A stretch of 64,000 bases of DNA. It comes from Hydractinia symbiolongicarpus. Its lineage: Eukaryota > Cnidaria > Hydrozoa > Anthoathecata > Hydractiniidae. Both the position numbers and the translations under genes were made by a program. This document shows positions 60,107 through 64,000 of this stretch, piece by piece (position 1 is the stretch's first letter; each line of letters opens with the position of its first letter). Location of the stretch: assembly GCF_029227915.1 (NCBI RefSeq), contig NC_079878.1, positions 32,763,501 to 32,827,500 on the forward strand, in the 5' to 3' direction. The notes beneath the pieces were generated by a model. It saw only the letters and a program-made list of their open reading frames with translations, was not told the origin of the DNA and searched no databases.

Positions 60107-63100
60107 AACTACAAGTCTCATGGGCTTTAGTGGTGAAATAATAATTTAAAAAATCGTTCGGGAAATGAGTTTACACCCTGGGTACTTTCTTTGTATACTT
60201 TTGACTATACGGGCCGAGTCCGGGGTTAACGGGAAATGGCGGGTTTTCGTTTGCCGGCGATTAAACTTCTTTTATTCAGGATCTCATCAAAAATGAAAAC
60301 ATTTTTGAAAACTACAAGTCTTATGCGTTTTAGTGGTGAAAAAATAATTTAAAAAATCGTTCGGGAAATGAGTTTACTCCCTGGGTACTTTCTTTGTATA
60401 CTTTTGATTATACGGGCCGAGTCCAGGGTGTACGGGAAATGGCGTGTTTTCGTTTGCCGGCGATTAAACTTCTTTTATTCAGCGTCTCATCAAAAATGAA
60501 AACATTTTTAAAAACTACAAGTCTCATGGGCTTTAGTGGTGAAATAATAATTTAAGAAATCGTTCGAGAAATGAGTTTACACCCTGGGTACTTTCTTTGT
60601 ATACTTTTGACTATACGGGCCGAGTCCGGGATTTACGGGAAATCGCAGGTTTTCGTTTGCCGGCGAATAAACTTCTTTCATTCAGCGTCTCATCAAAAAT
60701 GAAAACATTTTTGAAAACTACAAGTCTCATGCGTTTTAGTGGTGAAAATATAATTTAAAAAATCGTTCGGGAAATGAGTTTACTCCCTTTGTACTTTCTT
60801 TGTATACTTTTGACTATACGGGCCGAGTCCGGGATTTACGGGAAGTCGCGGGTTTTCGTTTGCCGGCGATTAAACTTCTTTTATTCAGCGTCTCATCAAA
60901 AATGAAAACATTTTCAGAAAATACAAGTCTCATGGGCATTAGTGGTGAATAAATAATTTAAAAAATCGTTCGGGAAATGAGTTTACACCCTGGGTCCTTT
61001 CTTTGTATACTTTTGACTATACGGGCCGAGTCCGGGGTTTACAGGAAATGGCGGGTTTTCGTTTGCCGGCGAATAAACTTCTTTTATTCAGGATCTCATC
61101 AAAAATGAAAACATTTTTAAAAACTACAAGTCTCATGCGTTGTAGTGGTGAAAAAATAATTTAAAAAATCGTTCGGAAAATGAGTTTACTCCCTGGGTAA
61201 TTTCTTTGTATACTTTTGACTATACGGTCCGAGTCCGGGGTTTACGGGAAATGGCGGGTTTTCGTTTGCCGGCGATTAAACTTCTTTTATTCAGCGTCTC
61301 ATCAAAAATGAAAACATTTTTAAAAACTATAAGTCTCATGGGTTTTAGTGGTGTATAATAATTTAAAAAATCGTTCGGGAAATGAATTTACATCCCGGGT
61401 ACTTTCTTTGTATACTTTTGACTATACGGGCCGAGTCCGGGGTTTACGGGAAATGGCGGGTTTTCGTTTGCCGGCGATTAAACTTCTTTTATTCAGCGTC
61501 TCATCAAAAATGAAAACATTTTTAAAAACTACAAGTCTCATGGGCTTTAGTGGTGAAATAATAATTTAAAAAATCGTTCGGGAAATGGGTTTACACCCTG
61601 GGTACTTTCTTTGTATACTTTTGACTATACGGGCGGAGTCCGGGATTTACGGGAAATCGCAGGTTTTCGTCTGCCGGCGAATAAACTTCTTTCATTCAGC
61701 GTCTCATCAAAAATGAATACATTTTTGAAATTACAAGTCTCATGCGTTTTAGTGGTGAAAATATAATTTAAAAAATCGTTCGGGAAATGAGTTTACTCCC
61801 TGGGTACTTTCTTTGTACACTTTTGACTATACGGGCCGACTCAGGGATTTACGGGAAGTCGCGGGTTTTCGTTTGCCGGCGATTAAACTTCTTTTATTCA
61901 GCGTCTCATCGAAAATGAAAACATTTTTAAAAACTACAAGTCTCATGGGCTTTAGTGGTGAAATAATAATTTAAAAAATCGTTCGGGAAATGAGTTTACA
62001 CCCTGGGTACTTTCTTTGTATACTTTTGACTATACGGGCCGAGTCCGGGATTTACGGGAAATCGCAGGTTTTCGTTTGCCGGCGATTAAACCTCTTTTAT
62101 TAAGCGTCTCATCAAAAATGAAAACATTTTTGAAAACTACAAGTCTCATGCGTTTTAGTGGTGAAATAATAATTTAAAAAATCGTTCGGGAAATGAGTTT
62201 ACATCCCGGGTATTTTCTTTACTATACGGGCCGAGTCCGGGATTTACGGGAAATCGCAGGTTTTCGTTTGCCGGCGGTTAAACTTCTTTTATTCAGCGTA
62301 TCATCAAAAATGAAAACATTTTTGAAAACTACAAGTCTCATGCGTTTTAGTGGTGAAAAAATATTTTAAAAAATCGTTCGTGAAATGAGTTTACTGCCTG
62401 GGTACTTTCTTTGTATACTTTTGACTATACGGGCCGAGCCCGTGATTTACGTGAAGTCGCGGGTTTTCGTTTGCCGGCGTTTAAACTTCTTTTATTCAGC
62501 GTCTCATCAAAAATGAAAACATTTTTAAAAACTACACGTCTCATGGGCTTTAGTGGTGAAATAATAATTTAAAAAATTGTTCGGGAAATGAGTTTACACC
62601 CTGGGTACTTTCTTTGTATACTTTTGACTATACGGGCCGGGTCCAGGATTTACGGGAAATCGCAAGTTTTCGTTTGCCGGCGATTAAACTTCTTTTATTC
62701 AGCGTGTCATCAAAAATGAAAACATTTTTGAAAACTACAAGTCTCATGCGTTTTAGTGGTGAAATAATAATTTAAAAAATCGTTCGGGAAATGAGTTTAC
62801 ATCCCGGGTATTTTCTTTACTATACGGGCCGAGTCCGGGATTTACGGGAAATCGCAGGTTTTCGTTTGGCGGCGATTAAACTTCTTTTATTCAGCGTCTC
62901 ATCAAAAATGAGAACATTTTTAAAAACTACACGTCTCATGGGCTTTAGTGGTGAAATAATAATTTAAAAAATCGTTCGGGAAATGAGTTTACTCCCTTTG
63001 TACTTTCTTTGTATACTTTTGACTATACGGGCCGAGTCCGGGATTTACGGGAAGTCGCGGGTTTTCGTTTGCCGGCGATTAAACTTCTTTTATTCAGCGT

Positions 63101-64000
63101 CTCATCAAAAATGAAAACATTTTCAGAAAATACAAGTCTCATGGGCATTAGTGGTGAATAAATAATTTAAAAAATCGTTCGGGAAATGAGTTTACACCCT
63201 GGGTCCTTTCTTTGTATACTTTTGACTATACGGGCCGAGTCCGGGGTTTACAGGAAATGGCGGGTTTTCGTTTGCCGGCGAATAAACTTCTTTTATTCAG
63301 GATCTCATCAAAAATGAAAACATTTTTAAAAACTACAAGTCTCATGCGTTGTAGTGGTGAAAAAATAATTTAAAAAATCGTTCGGAAAATGAGTTTACTC
63401 CCTGGGTAATTTCTTTGTATACTTTTGACTATACGGTCCGAGTCCGGGGTTTACGGGAAATGGCGGGTTTTCGTTTGCCGGCGATTAAACTTCTTTTATT
63501 CAGCGTCTCATCAAAAATGAAAACATTTTTAAAAACTATAAGTCTCATGGGTTTTAGTGGTGTATAATAATTTAAAAAATCGTTCGGGAAATGAATTTAC
63601 ATCCCGGGTACTTTCTTTGTATACTTTTGACTATACGGGCCGAGTCCGGGGTTTACGGGAAATGGCGGGTTTTCGTTTGCCGGCGATTAAACTTCTTTTA
63701 TTCAGCGTCTCATCAAAAATGAAAACATTTTTAAAAACTACAAGTCTCATGGGCTTTAGTGGTGAAATAATAATTTAAAAAATCGTTCGGGAAATGGGTT
63801 TACACCCTGGGTACTTTCTTTGTATACTTTTGACTATACGGGCCGAGTCCGGGATTTACGGGAAATCGCAGGTTTTCGTCTGCCGGCGAATAAACTTCTT
63901 TCATTCAGCGTCTCATCAAAAATGAATACATTTTTGAAATTACAAGTCTCATGCGTTTTAGTGGTGAAAATATAATTTAAAAAATCGTTCGGGAAATGAG
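60107..64000 (+). repeat. Right-end block, second and partial third copies
   Basis: The second copy runs 60107-62993 and includes the inserted L-like monomer with CGTCTGCCGGCG and TTTGAAATTACAAG. From 62960 the array repeats 60751-61791 at offset 2209 up to the window end. The one difference I saw is GGGCGGAG at 61624 versus GGGCCGAG at 63833. The third copy is cut by the window edge. All three copies share CCCTTTGTAC (57967, 60786, 62995). Confidence 0.9.

Larger units (their letters stand above)
1..64000 (+). repeat. Satellite DNA array, ~203-bp monomer, head-to-tail
   Basis: Every part of the window is a copy of one monomer of about 203 bp. Anchors such as GGGAAATGAG, GTATAC and TCTCATCAAAAATG recur every 200-205 bp from the first base to the last. 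All monomers point the same way. The window starts at monomer position 57 and ends at position 10, so it holds about 315 monomers and no array boundary. Lengths vary slightly: 192 bp in a deletion form near the right end, and 200-202 bp where single bases or a TT are lost. Overall GC is about 38%. There is no gene, RNA gene, mobile element or non-satellite spacer in any gap. The strand given is the one in which GGGAAATGAG reads forward and is arbitrary. The family is not one I recognise. Confidence 0.99.

Noticed and set aside
1-64000. CRISPR-like repeat array
   Set aside because: The whole 203-bp unit is conserved, with no alternation of short identical repeats and unique spacers, and there are no cas genes.
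1-64000. Ribosomal intergenic spacer, tRNA cluster or LTR retrotransposon array
   Set aside because: No rRNA, tRNA or polymerase/integrase sequence, no terminal repeats or target-site duplications, and no non-satellite segment was found between monomers.

Overview
The whole 64-kb window is one uninterrupted, strictly head-to-tail array of a satellite DNA with a monomer of about 203 bp (roughly 315 monomers). I found no unique sequence, no protein-coding gene, no RNA gene, no transposon and no orientation switch. Both window ends lie inside monomers, so neither array edge is present. This is eukaryotic satellite/heterochromatin sequence of the kind found at centromeres, pericentromeres, subtelomeres or B chromosomes. 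I do not recognise the family and cannot name the species. All comparisons were done by eye. No alignment score was computed, so 'near-identical' means that I saw only the differences I list. Junctions are good to about 30 bp, because flanking monomers are themselves similar.

The monomer is bipartite. I number it from the conserved GGGAAATGAG. Its first 100 bp are about 50% GC with a dense CpG cluster at 51-100. Its last 103 bp are about 26% GC, with phased A/T tracts, a 9-bp perfect dyad (TCAAAAATG, AAAA, CATTTTTGA) and a conserved AT-rich junction. A standard example is 46385-46587.

Monomers fall into recognisable types that follow each other in a fixed order, so this is a higher-order repeat (HOR). 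I use these letters: A (GCGGATTTTCG, TACTCAGCGTCCC), B (GGGTCGAGTCC, CATACG), C (TTTGCTGGCG, TTAGGCGTTTC), A' (as A, but GAGTTAATCCC), D (GGATCGAGTCC, CGATTGCCGTCG), E (CCAAGACCGGG, TTGGTGGCG), F (GGGTTTTTGTTTGCC, TTAACCGTC), G (GCGGGATTTCG, followed by GGAAATGCGT), H (GGGACGAGTCCAGG, GGCGTTTAAAC), I (ATCGCAGGTTTTCG), J (CTATGCGGGCC), K (GATTATACGGG, GGCGTGTTTTCG), L (GCGAATAAAC, ACTGCAAG), M (GAAGTCGCGGG, TTTTCAGAAAC), N (GGTCCAAGCC, TATAAGTTTCATGGG), O (TTGTTTTCCGGCG), plus P, Q, X and Y in the right half. One complete 16-type cycle, F-G-H-I-J-K-L-M-N-O-A-B-C-A'-D-E, spans 25543-28787 (3245 bp) and then restarts at F.

Most of the rest of the array reads as deletions, duplications and re-amplifications of that cycle. 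From left to right: a 10-monomer duplication (1-3169); three copies of a 4-monomer unit, C-A'-D-F (811 bp, 2430-4862); a long cycle stretch (4863-7739); three near-identical copies of an 8-monomer unit (1622 bp, 7740-12604); a trimer-based stretch (12605-14130); two copies of a 14-monomer unit (2837 bp, 15947-21620); a mosaic that includes the complete cycle (21621-34232); a 6-monomer tandem duplication (1216 bp, 34233-36664); an 11-monomer block with an 8-monomer deletion derivative (39061-42913); a 4.05-kb segment present twice, 5882 bp apart (42549-46595 and 48431-52477); a 10-monomer tandem duplication (2030 bp, about 51441-55458); and nested duplications at the right end (57288-64000), which hold 192-bp deletion monomers and almost no A-G types. 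The pattern fits repeated unequal crossover or array conversion acting on blocks of monomers, with several rounds whose order can be read from shared private variants.
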